NCBI GenBank assembly: GCA_031282985.1
Contig: JAITCR010000062.1
Coordinates: 1-6,691 of the forward strand
DNA from: Nitrososphaerota archaeon
Lineage (GTDB): Archaea; Thermoproteota; Bathyarchaeia; Bathyarchaeales; Bathycorpusculaceae
Direction of reading: 5' to 3'
DNA length: 6,691 nucleotides
A program made the position numbers and the translations under genes. Below the pieces are notes generated by a model that was not told where the DNA came from, made no database searches, and was given only the letters and a program-made list of their open reading frames with translations. Of the stretch, positions 1-5,658 are shown piece after piece. How positions within the stretch are numbered: position 1 is the first letter of the stretch; the number at the start of each line of letters is the position of its first letter.

Positions 1-1
1 C

Positions 2-163
2 AACATTTGGGGTATATGGCAACCGGATGACATCTCGCAAACAATTTGGAACCAACTGCAAGATAAACAAAACAAACATGGACTAAAACTTGACATAGTC
101 TTTGAAGACCCAAACTATCCCGTCACAGGAAAATATAACAACACTTACTACTGTATTGTGTAA
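2..163 (+). CDS. C-terminal fragment of an unrecognised protein (5' end outside window)
   Basis: The frame beginning at base 2 is open for 53 codons and ends at TAA 161-163. The visible tail is rich in Trp, Asn and Tyr and ends in NNTYYCIV. I do not recognise a family, and no catalytic motif or membrane segment is visible. The codon choice (many CAA, AAC, ACA) resembles the A/C-rich 3' parts of the beta-helix gene and proC in this window, which supports real coding. It is not PyrB, the usual partner of the pyrI gene that follows 42 bp downstream. A secreted or carbohydrate-active protein is possible from the aromatic and Asn content, but that is only an impression. Confidence 0.6.
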   Translation, partial: NIWGIWQPDDISQTIWNQLQDKQNKHGLKLDIVFEDPNYPVTGKYNNTYYCIV

Positions 164-205
164 ACCTTATTTGTTAATGTGTGTATATTTTGTTGTTGGC
201 TGCTT

Positions 206-670
206 ATGTGTGAAGTGAATCTTCGTGTTTTAAAAATTAAAGATGGTACTGTTATTGACCATGTAAATGGTGGTTACGCGTTAGATGTTATAAAAATTTT
301 GGGTATCACTGGTAAAGAAAAACGTGTTATTACTATTGCTATTAATGTTTCTAGTAAGCAGTTTGGTATAAAGGATATTGTTAAAATTGAAGGTCGTGCT
401 TTAAATTCTGATGAAGTTAATAAGATTGCTCTTGTTGCTCCCCATGCTTCAATAAATATCATTAGAAATTATGCTGTTGCTGAAAAACTTGCCGTAAAAC
501 TTCCTCAAACTATAACTGGTATAGTAAAATGTGTAAATCCTGTCTGTATAACAAATAGTGATGAACCAATAAGCTCCAATTTTAGTGTTGAATCCGTAGA
601 GCCTCTTATTTTAAAATGCCATTACTGTGGATGTGTGCTTGAAAAAAGTGACTTGTTAGCGCAAATGTAG
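206..670 (+). CDS. pyrI: Aspartate carbamoyltransferase regulatory chain PyrI
   Basis: This is the regulatory subunit of aspartate carbamoyltransferase, the committed step of de novo pyrimidine synthesis. It binds CTP/ATP in its N-terminal domain and contacts the PyrB catalytic trimers through a C-terminal zinc domain. The 154-aa product has the family hallmarks: KIKDGTVIDHV (10-20), ITIAINV (42-48), KDIVKIEGR (56-64), LVAPHASINIIRNY (76-89), and zinc ligands Cys109, Cys114, Cys138 and Cys141 (CX4C and CX2C), with spacing like the E. coli protein of about 153 aa. A longer reading from GTG 179 would add nine Cys-rich, hydrophobic residues not typical of the family, so ATG 206 is preferred. No clear Shine-Dalgarno precedes it; a TATA-like TGTATATTTT lies at about 180-190. 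No pyrB is present in the window, so the usual pyrBI pairing is not seen on the visible upstream side. Confidence 0.95.
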   Translation: MCEVNLRVLKIKDGTVIDHVNGGYALDVIKILGITGKEKRVITIAINVSSKQFGIKDIVKIEGRALNSDEVNKIALVAPHASINIIRNYAVAEKLAVKLPQTITGIVKCVNPVCITNSDEPISSNFSVESVEPLILKCHYCGCVLEKSDLLAQM

Positions 671-674
671 TTAT

Positions 675-1100
675 TTATAATAATTTTTCTTCTGCTAACC
701 AAAACAACCTTTTAAAATATGCTTGAGTTAAACGTTTGCCCTGATTTAACGCAGGGCACTCTGCTGTTGCATTAAACACATATTTTTGTTGTTCTTGGTC
801 AAATTTTAACTCAAACGGGTAAAATCTGCAAATCATTGGTCTAAAACTGTAAATACTGCAATCATTTTGTTTAAGGAAAAAACATTTTTCATCATGTGGT
901 GTTTTCATTTCAAACATGTATGGTTGCTGGTCTGTAATTTCAAAACAGAATTCATTTGTATTAATGTCTGTTTGTTTTTGAATTTCTTCTGCTTCCTCTT
1001 CAAGCATGATAATGTGTCGTGTTTTTTCTTTTGTGTTTCCGCAACAGAGGGTACATTTGTTGCATTCAAATTTTAGATTTTTTGGATAAAAGAAACTCAC
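675..1100 (-). CDS. YkgJ-family CxxCxxCC cysteine-cluster protein
   Basis: A small (141 aa) protein of the YkgJ/CxxCxxCC family, often described as putative zinc- or iron-chelating. The biochemical role of most members is unknown; some relatives have been linked to Fe-S or metal handling. The N-terminal signature CNKCTLCC spans residues 13-20 (Cys13, 16, 19, 20). Further conserved cysteines are Cys73, Cys81, Cys91 (in the typical RPMICRFYPF, 87-96) and Cys115, giving eight likely ligands. The start is GTG at 1098-1100; the next internal Met (residue 32) would remove the signature, so GTG is favoured. The gene lies 56 bp downstream of the MazG-like gene on the same strand and may be cotranscribed with it. 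Its stop is 4 nt from the stop of convergent pyrI, so the two transcripts share a termination zone. It is probably cytoplasmic: no signal peptide or membrane segment is seen. Confidence 0.88.
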   Translation of the reverse strand: MSFFYPKNLKFECNKCTLCCGNTKEKTRHIIMLEEEAEEIQKQTDINTNEFCFEITDQQPYMFEMKTPHDEKCFFLKQNDCSIYSFRPMICRFYPFELKFDQEQQKYVFNATAECPALNQGKRLTQAYFKRLFWLAEEKLL

Positions 1101-1132
1101 TTTAACTCAACATACCTAAAGAGTTGTTGCCT

Positions 1133-1153
1133 AAAAACTTCTTGTTTAACAAG
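1133..1153 (-). terminator. Possible weak hairpin plus T-run after the MazG-like gene
   Basis: Just 3 nt beyond the mazG-like stop, the perfect inverted repeat CTTGT-TTA-ACAAG (1141-1153) can form a 5-bp hairpin. On the minus strand it is followed by AAGTTTTT (1140-1133). This resembles a short U-tract terminator. It is weak, and the next co-directional gene starts only 33 nt further on, so partial readthrough or simple chance is equally possible. Confidence 0.25.
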
Positions 1154-1156
1154 GGT

Positions 1157-1471
1157 TTAGGGTTGTTTGATGCGGTGTCCTTCTCCGTATTGGTAAGGTC
1201 TGTTTAAGTTTTTTTCAAGTTTCTTTTTGAATACTTCATCCATGTTTATGTTTGGGCAAGCAAGTCTGCTGGCATCTAAGAGGTAAAACATTACGTCAAT
1301 TATTTCTTCGGCGATTTTTTCTTCTGGGAGTCCCTTTTTCCATGCATCGCTAGCTTCACCAAGTTCTATAAAGGCGAAGAGTAGTTTTTTAGGTATGTCT
1401 TCGGGGTTATTATAGAAACCTTTTGCTAAAACTAATGCTTCAATTTCTTTTTTCATTTCTTCAAGTTGCAT
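1157..1471 (-). CDS. MazG-like nucleoside triphosphate pyrophosphohydrolase
   Basis: An all-alpha NTP pyrophosphohydrolase of the MazG/dCTPase-like superfamily, which hydrolyses (d)NTPs to monophosphate and pyrophosphate and is thought to clean the nucleotide pool. The 104-aa protein is a single-domain form. The metal-binding signature is visible as E36-x-x-E39 in FIELGEASDAW and E56-x-x-D59 in EEIIDVMFYLLD, separated by 16 residues. A Lys/Asn-rich C-terminal helix ends in the characteristic KNLNRPYQYGEGH (87-99). The length suits a minimal domain that would act as an oligomer. ATG 1469-1471 is the natural start; the coiled N-terminal helix starts straight away. It is the promoter-proximal gene of the minus-strand pair with the YkgJ-like gene. 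Substrate preference cannot be read from the sequence. Confidence 0.85.
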   Translation of the reverse strand: MQLEEMKKEIEALVLAKGFYNNPEDIPKKLLFAFIELGEASDAWKKGLPEEKIAEEIIDVMFYLLDASRLACPNINMDEVFKKKLEKNLNRPYQYGEGHRIKQP

Positions 1472-1510
1472 AGGCTTTGCGGCTCTTAAGCAGAAAAATA
1501 CGTTATGTTA

Positions 1511-1518
1511 TTTAAATA
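1511..1518 (-). promoter_or_regulatory. TATA-like box in the divergent region, probably serving the MazG-like gene
   Basis: The 110-bp region between the divergent mazG-like and beta-helix genes contains TTTAAATA at 1511-1518 (TATTTAAA on the minus strand). Its centre is about 43 nt upstream of the mazG-like ATG. With the archaeal TATA-to-start distance of about 26 nt this gives a leader of roughly 17 nt. Because TTTAAA is palindromic it might also act toward the beta-helix gene, but there the distance to ATG 1582 is about 67 nt. No experimental support; position and sequence only. Confidence 0.35.
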
Positions 1519-1581
1519 GTACACGGATTTTTTGTTTTTGTTTTCCGTAACCCATAAGAAGGTTGTAACATACTAATTCTC

Positions 1582-3333
1582 ATGTTAGGTATGAATAAAA
1601 CAGTAACTGCTTTGCTTATTTTTTCTTTATTGTTATCTGTTTTTATCATAGTATCTACTGATGCTGTTAATGCTCAAAATGCCAGTGTTATTCGAATTAA
1701 GGAGGATGGAACAGTGACTGGTACTGATAAAATTAGGCATAGCGGCGTGGTGTATACTTTAACTGGCGATTTATCTGCAGGTGTCGGTTCGAATGAGGCG
1801 TTTATTTTTGTGGAGCGGAGTGATATAATTTTTGATGGCGCAGGTTATACTATTCAGGGTTCTGGTTTAGGTTCTGCGATTTGTTTGTTAAGGAGTCAGA
1901 ATGTTACTGTTGAAAATTTTGTTATACGTGATTTTAGTAAGGGTATAGATTTTTGGACTGTTGAAAATTGGCCTTCAGATTCTAATTATCTATCTAAGCC
2001 TTCAGCATCTAATAACAAAATAATTAACAATGTAATTGAAACTAGCCGTAATGCGAATAGTAATAGAACTAGGGATGCGGGTTGGTGTATTTATCTTACT
2101 GATGCTATGCAGTCAGTAATTTCTAGTAACACTTTTACTTGTCAAAACCCTCAAGGTGGGGTTTATTTGGGTAATTCAACAAGAAATACAAATTTAGTTA
2201 ACAATAATTTTGTTGGCTGTAGGATTTATAGTTTGGTTTCTAATCAAACAGTTGCTTATGGAAATACTGTTGATGGAAAATCCTTGGTTTATCTTGACGG
2301 TAAATCTAATCAGGTTTTTGAAGAGGCAGGGCTTGTTTATCTTTTTAACTGTAGTGGTATTTCTGTAAAAAATGTTAATCCTTCATATGATTATGCAGTT
2401 ACTATACAGATGGTTGACACAGTTAAGAGTGATGTATCAAATAGTGGTGGGTATGTTCTTTTGATTAATTCAAGTCAAAATAGTATACATGATAATCGGT
2501 TAAATTCAGTAACATTTGATGCAAGTTCATATAACAAAGTGTTCGCTAATACTGTTACTGATTTTAGCGTTTGTATAAAACTGTATGGAGATTCAAATTT
2601 TAACACAATATATGGTAATGCTCTTTTAGATACCCTCTACTCCGTTGACGCTGAAAATGTGCACACTGCTGGATCTGAAACTGTAGCTATTCAGTTAGGT
2701 GATCCTCAATTTGGTGGAGCTTTCAATAATAATATTCATAACAACACTATTATTAGTCATGATTGTGCAGTTAAATTAATTCTAAGTTCAAATAACACTA
2801 TAGCAGATAACCTGCTTAAAGACTGCCGAACAGGCATACTACTTGGTAAATCACATTTTAACGTTTTTACTGAAAACAATGTAACATCCTGCAAATACGC
2901 TGTAGGCATATATGCTGAGTCAAGCAACAATACCTTCTTCTGCAACAACTTTATAGATAATGAAATACAATGCATCGAAACACATTATCCAACATTACTC
3001 TCCGAAACTGAAACATACTCCATAGGCAACACATGGGATAATGGCAAAATGGGCAACTATTGGAGCACCTATAACGGCATTGACGCAAACAATGACGGTA
3101 TAGGCGATACACCCTACACAGTATTCGAATACATGATAGACAACTACCCCTTAATAAAAACCTTCCAATTTTTCCACTCCCTCCCACAATACGACCCCCC
3201 CTCAACTCCAACACCAAACAACGACAAACCCTTAATTACCCAAGAAAAACTGCCCACAATCATAGGAGCAATCATAATCCTTAGCATCATCAGCGGCATA
3301 ATACTATACTTCAGACGCCTAATCTTCAGATAA
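1582..3333 (+). CDS. Secreted, membrane-anchored NosD-type right-handed beta-helix protein
   Basis: A 583-aa surface protein of the periplasmic copper-binding NosD / parallel beta-helix repeat type, common and of unknown role in many archaea. Residues 1-31 form a signal peptide: Lys6, a hydrophobic core LLIFSLLLSVFIIV, then a likely cleavage after VNA. Residues about 55-470 are Asn-rich beta-helix rungs of the N-x-I-x-x-N-x-I type (such as NNTIADNLLKDC), with many N-x-S/T sequons. The typical family end motif GNYWSTYNGIDANNDGIGDT is at 491-510, followed by IDNYPLIK. A Pro/Thr/Asp-rich linker (about 534-556) precedes a membrane helix (557-576) and a basic tail RRLIFR, placing the helix domain outside. 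No nos genes adjoin, so nitrous oxide reductase maturation is unlikely; polysaccharide binding or a surface-layer role is possible. Codon third bases change sharply along the gene (see findings). The start may instead be ATG 1591, three codons in. Confidence 0.9.
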   Translation: MLGMNKTVTALLIFSLLLSVFIIVSTDAVNAQNASVIRIKEDGTVTGTDKIRHSGVVYTLTGDLSAGVGSNEAFIFVERSDIIFDGAGYTIQGSGLGSAICLLRSQNVTVENFVIRDFSKGIDFWTVENWPSDSNYLSKPSASNNKIINNVIETSRNANSNRTRDAGWCIYLTDAMQSVISSNTFTCQNPQGGVYLGNSTRNTNLVNNNFVGCRIYSLVSNQTVAYGNTVDGKSLVYLDGKSNQVFEEAGLVYLFNCSGISVKNVNPSYDYAVTIQMVDTVKSDVSNSGGYVLLINSSQNSIHDNRLNSVTFDASSYNKVFANTVTDFSVCIKLYGDSNFNTIYGNALLDTLYSVDAENVHTAGSETVAIQLGDPQFGGAFNNNIHNNTIISHDCAVKLILSSNNTIADNLLKDCRTGILLGKSHFNVFTENNVTSCKYAVGIYAESSNNTFFCNNFIDNEIQCIETHYPTLLSETETYSIGNTWDNGKMGNYWSTYNGIDANNDGIGDTPYTVFEYMIDNYPLIKTFQFFHSLPQYDPPSTPTPNNDKPLITQEKLPTIIGAIIILSIISGIILYFRRLIFR

Positions 3334-3377
3334 CACAATAGACCTGTTCGGAAAACTAGTTTCCTCCTTGATTGTGT
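3333..3377. repeat. Nested inverted repeat at the junction of the beta-helix gene and the IS remnant
   Basis: ACACAAT (3333-3339) and ATTGTGT (3371-3377) are exact complements, and inside them GGAAAACTAGTTTCC (3350-3364) is a near-palindrome around ACTAGT. It overlaps the beta-helix stop codon, the IS terminus and the transposase stop codon. It could fold in transcripts from either strand and act as a shared terminator, but there is no strong T-tract, so the role is uncertain. Confidence 0.3.
3341..3355 (-). repeat. Probable outer end (terminal inverted repeat) of the IS remnant
   Basis: GACCTGTTCGGAAAA begins 7 bp after the beta-helix stop codon and lies directly beyond the transposase stop codon (CTA at 3356-3358), where the 3' terminus of an IS5-type element is expected. 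It shares the pattern CTGT-N-CG-(G)-AAAA with the ends of the 88-bp MITE-like element at 3781-3868. No matching second end (its reverse complement) was found in the window, so the other side of the IS is missing. Confidence 0.45.
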
Positions 3378-3780
3378 GTCGATACATTTAGTTGAATGAT
3401 TTTCATTGCACTCTTCTCAAAGTTGTATATTCCACAAATCAAAGATACACGCAAACCATATCTTTTCCGCTTATTCCTATACATATACTTTAAAATCTTA
3501 AAACGCTTAATCCACGCATTAACATGCTCAATAAATATACGTTGCCTAGACAAATCACGATTACACGCTTCCCTTTTTTGCTTAACTTTTGATTATTCTT
3601 GCATTTTACCGGTGTTTTACTATTCAAATACAACTCTAAAATCCCCTGATAACCCTTGTCTGCTATAGTGGAATAGGTTAATTTTTGCACTGTATTGTAG
3701 TATTTGTTGTAACACGCAGGGTAGTTTTTCGAAAAGTTATTCTGATGTACAGGCAAAAGGATGTACAGGTTGATGCCTAA
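3356..3780 (-). pseudogene. IS5-type DDE transposase remnant, N-terminally truncated and frameshifted
   Basis: Two overlapping minus-strand frames join into the C-terminal half of an IS5-superfamily (DDE_Tnp_4-like) transposase. The upstream frame (readable from about 3780) carries ADKGYQGILELYLNSKTPVK, containing the second catalytic Asp, up to KLSKKG. The downstream frame carries ACNRDLSRQRIFIEHVNAWI, with the likely catalytic Glu of EHV, then KRFKILKYMYRNKRKRYGLR and LICGIYNFE, ending at 3356. The frames meet at an A6 run (T6 on the + strand, 3574-3579). A -1 shift there gives KLSKK-REACNRDLSRQR, a family-like join. The N-terminal part with the first catalytic Asp is absent: the frame runs into the MITE-like element at 3781 and stops inside it. 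The element is therefore almost certainly dead, even if the A6 run was once a programmed frameshift site. Confidence 0.85.
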
Positions 3781-3868
3781 GGAACTGTGCGAAAATAATG
3801 TGCACTTCTTTTTGCTGAAAGCTCGTGTAATTCCATTTTACGAGTGCAAGTTATTTATGCACAGTTCC
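3781..3868. mobile_element. 88-bp MITE-like element with terminal inverted repeats and TAA target duplication
   Basis: The two ends are perfect 10-bp inverted repeats: GGAACTGTGC (3781-3790) and GCACAGTTCC (3859-3868). The complementarity continues inward; over the outer 28 bases of each arm 22 positions pair, including AAATAA/TTATTT and TGCACT/AGTGCA. The element is flanked directly by TAA (3778-3780 and 3869-3871), a 3-bp duplication of the TNA type known for some IS5 subgroups. It has no coding capacity. The ends resemble the terminus of the adjacent IS remnant (CTGT-N-CG-AAAA), so an IS5-related transposase may have mobilised it. It borders, and probably interrupts, the truncated transposase. 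Confidence 0.6.
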
Positions 3869-3871
3869 TAA

Positions 3872-4195
3872 AGGTGAAAGTCTGCAAAAAGCCGCGTGCA
3901 TCTGCTTTAGAAGGTGCAGATTTTAAACTATTCCACTAACAACATTTAGAAGTAAAGATTTTCTTTGCGGATAATTGAGAGGCTTACGCGGAGTTGATCC
4001 CGCCTAAGCTACTGATTCAAACGAAAGTTCAGACGCATGGGGTGGAACGAAATAATTTCCGTCAACGTCATTGATGTGATCGGTTTCGTCGGAAAACCTG
4101 TATGGTTTCACGTAGTTTGTGTGTGATTGATTTGACGGTTTTTCTGTTTGCCGTTTTCACGTCAACGGCTCACGAGAAGAAATCTGGAATCTCAC
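3872..4195 (+). other. GC-richer noncoding island, possible structured RNA or decayed sequence
   Basis: No convincing gene is present here. By hand count 3961-4200 is 44% G+C, against 21% for 4201-4320; in AT-rich archaea such islands often mark structured RNAs. Possible helices: ATCTGC/GCAGAT around 3900-3920; GGCTTA-c-GCGG / CCGC-c-TAAGCT at 3981-4010 (10 pairs including one G-U, one C/C mismatch); GGTTT/AAACC versus AAACC/GGTTT within 4082-4107, mutually exclusive; and TTGACGG (4132-4138), which pairs exactly with CCGTCAA (4059-4065) or, over six bases, with CGTCAA (4160-4165). I could not match it to RNase P RNA, SRP RNA, 5S rRNA or a tRNA by eye. Strand is unknown; + is assumed. A degraded mobile element is the main alternative. 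Confidence 0.25.
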
Positions 4196-4200
4196 ATATA

Positions 4201-4369
4201 ATCCCTTTTGAAACTCTCCATAATTATATTATAAAACTTTTGATTACTTAAACTCAAACAAAACAAACAAAATAATAAAACCAGTTTTACAACAGATTTT
4301 ACATTAATTATACCATAAATCTAATATTGTAAGTGAAATTCTTTCAATATGTTTTTGGATTGATATCTG
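4201..4369 (+). promoter_or_regulatory. AT-rich leader and likely promoter region of trm1
   Basis: This is a very AT-rich stretch with no gene. It holds several TATA-like strings: TAATTATATTATAAAA (4221-4236), ATTAATTATA (4303-4312) and TAATATT (4322-4328). The last would give a start about 20 nt before the trm1 ATG. The best box cannot be chosen from sequence alone. No strong ribosome binding site is seen before ATG 4370; GGAT at about 4357-4360 is the nearest purine patch. Confidence 0.35.
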
Positions 4370-5581
4370 ATGGTTGATGAGTATACGGCTGATTTTCCAA
4401 GTGAAGTAATTAAAGAGGGTAAAGTGGAGGTTTTGGTACCAAAGTTGTCGGCTTTTGGTGTTGTGCCGTCGGATTATGCTCCGTCGAGGGCACCGGTTTT
4501 TTATAATCCTGTTATGGAGTTTAATAGGGATTTGTCTGTTTTAGTTTTTAGGGTTTATCAGCGTTTGGTTAAGCGTGAAATTAGTATTTGTGAGCCTTTG
4601 ACTAGTCAGGGTATTAGGGGGGTTCGTTATGCTGTTGAGGTTGAAGGTGTTAATCGTGTTTTGCTTAGTGATATTAATCATCATGCTTATGAGTTGGCAC
4701 GGTATAATGTGGGGCGTAATAATTTGCAGGATAAGATTGTTTTGGAATATAGGGATGCTAATTGTGTGTTGAATTGTAATGCTGCTCCTAAGAAGCGTTT
4801 TGATGTTATCGATATTGACCCTTTTGGAACTCCTGTGCCGTATTTGGATTCAGCATTTAGGGCGCTTAAGAATGGGGGTTTAATTGCTGTGACGGCTACG
4901 GATTTGGCGCCTCTTTGTGGTGTTCATGCGAAGGCGTGCGTTAGGAAGTATGGGGGTAAGCCTATGCGTACGGAGTATTGTCATGAGCTAGCGGTCAGGC
5001 TTTTGGCGAGTTGTATAGTGCAAGTGGCTGCTAAACAGGATATGGGTGTAAAGTTTCTTTTTAGCCATAGCAGTGATCATTATATTCGTGTTTATGCTCA
5101 GGTTAGTTATGGTTGTCAGAGGGCGGATGATAGTCTTAAGAAGGTGGGTTATATTTTGCACTGTTTTAATTGTCTGCATAGGGAAACTGTTCATCAGTTA
5201 TCGGGGAGTTTAGTTTGTCCGGAGTGTGGTATAAAAATGGATTATGCTGGGCCTTTATGGATTGGCAGTATAAATGATGCGGCATTTATTGATGCTGTTT
5301 TTGTTGAAAATAACATGGTTACGTTTAGAGGTAAGCTTAGGCTTGATAAGCTTTTGTCACAGATTAAATCTGAGGCGGAGGCGCCTATTACTTATTATGT
5401 GGTAGATAATGTTTGTAAGAAGCTTTGTTTACCAGCAACGTCTGTGCAATCTTTTGTGTCAGCGTTACAAAATGGGGGTTATAGGGCGGTGCAGACGCAT
5501 TTTAATACTCGAGGTATAAAAACGGATGCGCCAGCGGCTGTTATGCAAAAAACACTTAAACAGTTAGTGTGTAGAACCTAA
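4370..5581 (+). CDS. trm1: tRNA (guanine(26)-N2)-dimethyltransferase Trm1
   Basis: This enzyme uses S-adenosylmethionine to dimethylate N2 of G26 in tRNA, at the D-arm/anticodon-arm hinge; Trm1 is typical of archaea and eukaryotes. The 403-aa product has the whole family order: FYNPVMEFNRDLSV (44-57), SAM motif I EPLTSQGIRGVRYAVE (75-90), acidic Asp101 after strand 2, Asp129 in the RDAN segment, and the catalytic-type DIDPFGTPVPYLD (148-160). A Zn-ribbon CX2C...CX2C follows (Cys265, 268, 283, 286), then GPLWIG (294-299) and the C-terminal THFNTRGIKTDAP (376-388). Length matches archaeal Trm1. ATG 4370 is chosen because the only nearby upstream in-frame ATG (4349) hits a stop after four codons. 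Codon use is strongly G/T-rich to nearly the end. proC follows on the same strand after 77 bp; there is no evident functional link. Confidence 0.97.
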   Translation: MVDEYTADFPSEVIKEGKVEVLVPKLSAFGVVPSDYAPSRAPVFYNPVMEFNRDLSVLVFRVYQRLVKREISICEPLTSQGIRGVRYAVEVEGVNRVLLSDINHHAYELARYNVGRNNLQDKIVLEYRDANCVLNCNAAPKKRFDVIDIDPFGTPVPYLDSAFRALKNGGLIAVTATDLAPLCGVHAKACVRKYGGKPMRTEYCHELAVRLLASCIVQVAAKQDMGVKFLFSHSSDHYIRVYAQVSYGCQRADDSLKKVGYILHCFNCLHRETVHQLSGSLVCPECGIKMDYAGPLWIGSINDAAFIDAVFVENNMVTFRGKLRLDKLLSQIKSEAEAPITYYVVDNVCKKLCLPATSVQSFVSALQNGGYRAVQTHFNTRGIKTDAPAAVMQKTLKQLVCRT

Positions 5582-5658
5582 AATTTAAGGTGTGTAAGTA
5601 AAAAGTTTAAAGCAAACAATGGTTCTTTCTTTATTTCTAAAGTATTGGTGCGTAATAA

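Noticed and set aside
179..205. Upstream GTG start for pyrI adding nine residues
   Set aside because: The extension (MCIFCCWLL) is Cys-rich and hydrophobic and unlike PyrI N-termini; ATG 206 gives the family length and puts the zinc cysteines at the expected spacing.
867..1076. Plus-strand open frame of 69 codons opposite the YkgJ-like gene
   Set aside because: It is Phe/Cys-rich low-complexity translation antisense to a clear cysteine-cluster protein, with no family motif.
2757..3338. Minus-strand open frames opposite the end of the beta-helix gene
   Set aside because: They are antisense to the well-supported C-terminal motif and membrane anchor and show no recognisable protein signature.
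3396..3668. Plus-strand open frame of 90 codons across the IS remnant
   Set aside because: It is a shadow of the minus-strand transposase sequence, which has clear IS5-type motifs.
4037..4126. Small + strand ORF (29 codons from ATG 4037) in the GC-rich island
   Set aside because: It is short, Val-rich, without a ribosome site or homologous motif, and overlaps possible RNA helices; a leader peptide cannot be excluded but is unsupported.
3870..4200. RNase P RNA, SRP RNA, 5S rRNA or tRNA in the GC-rich island
   Set aside because: GGTGAAAGTC at 3873-3882 recalls RNase P conserved blocks, but the other conserved regions, closing helix and SRP domain IV motif were not found; no cloverleaf could be built.
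4988..5194. Minus-strand open frame inside trm1
   Set aside because: It lies antisense to the Zn-ribbon part of Trm1, is rich in Thr, Ile and Asn without motifs, and comes from the G/T-rich coding strand.
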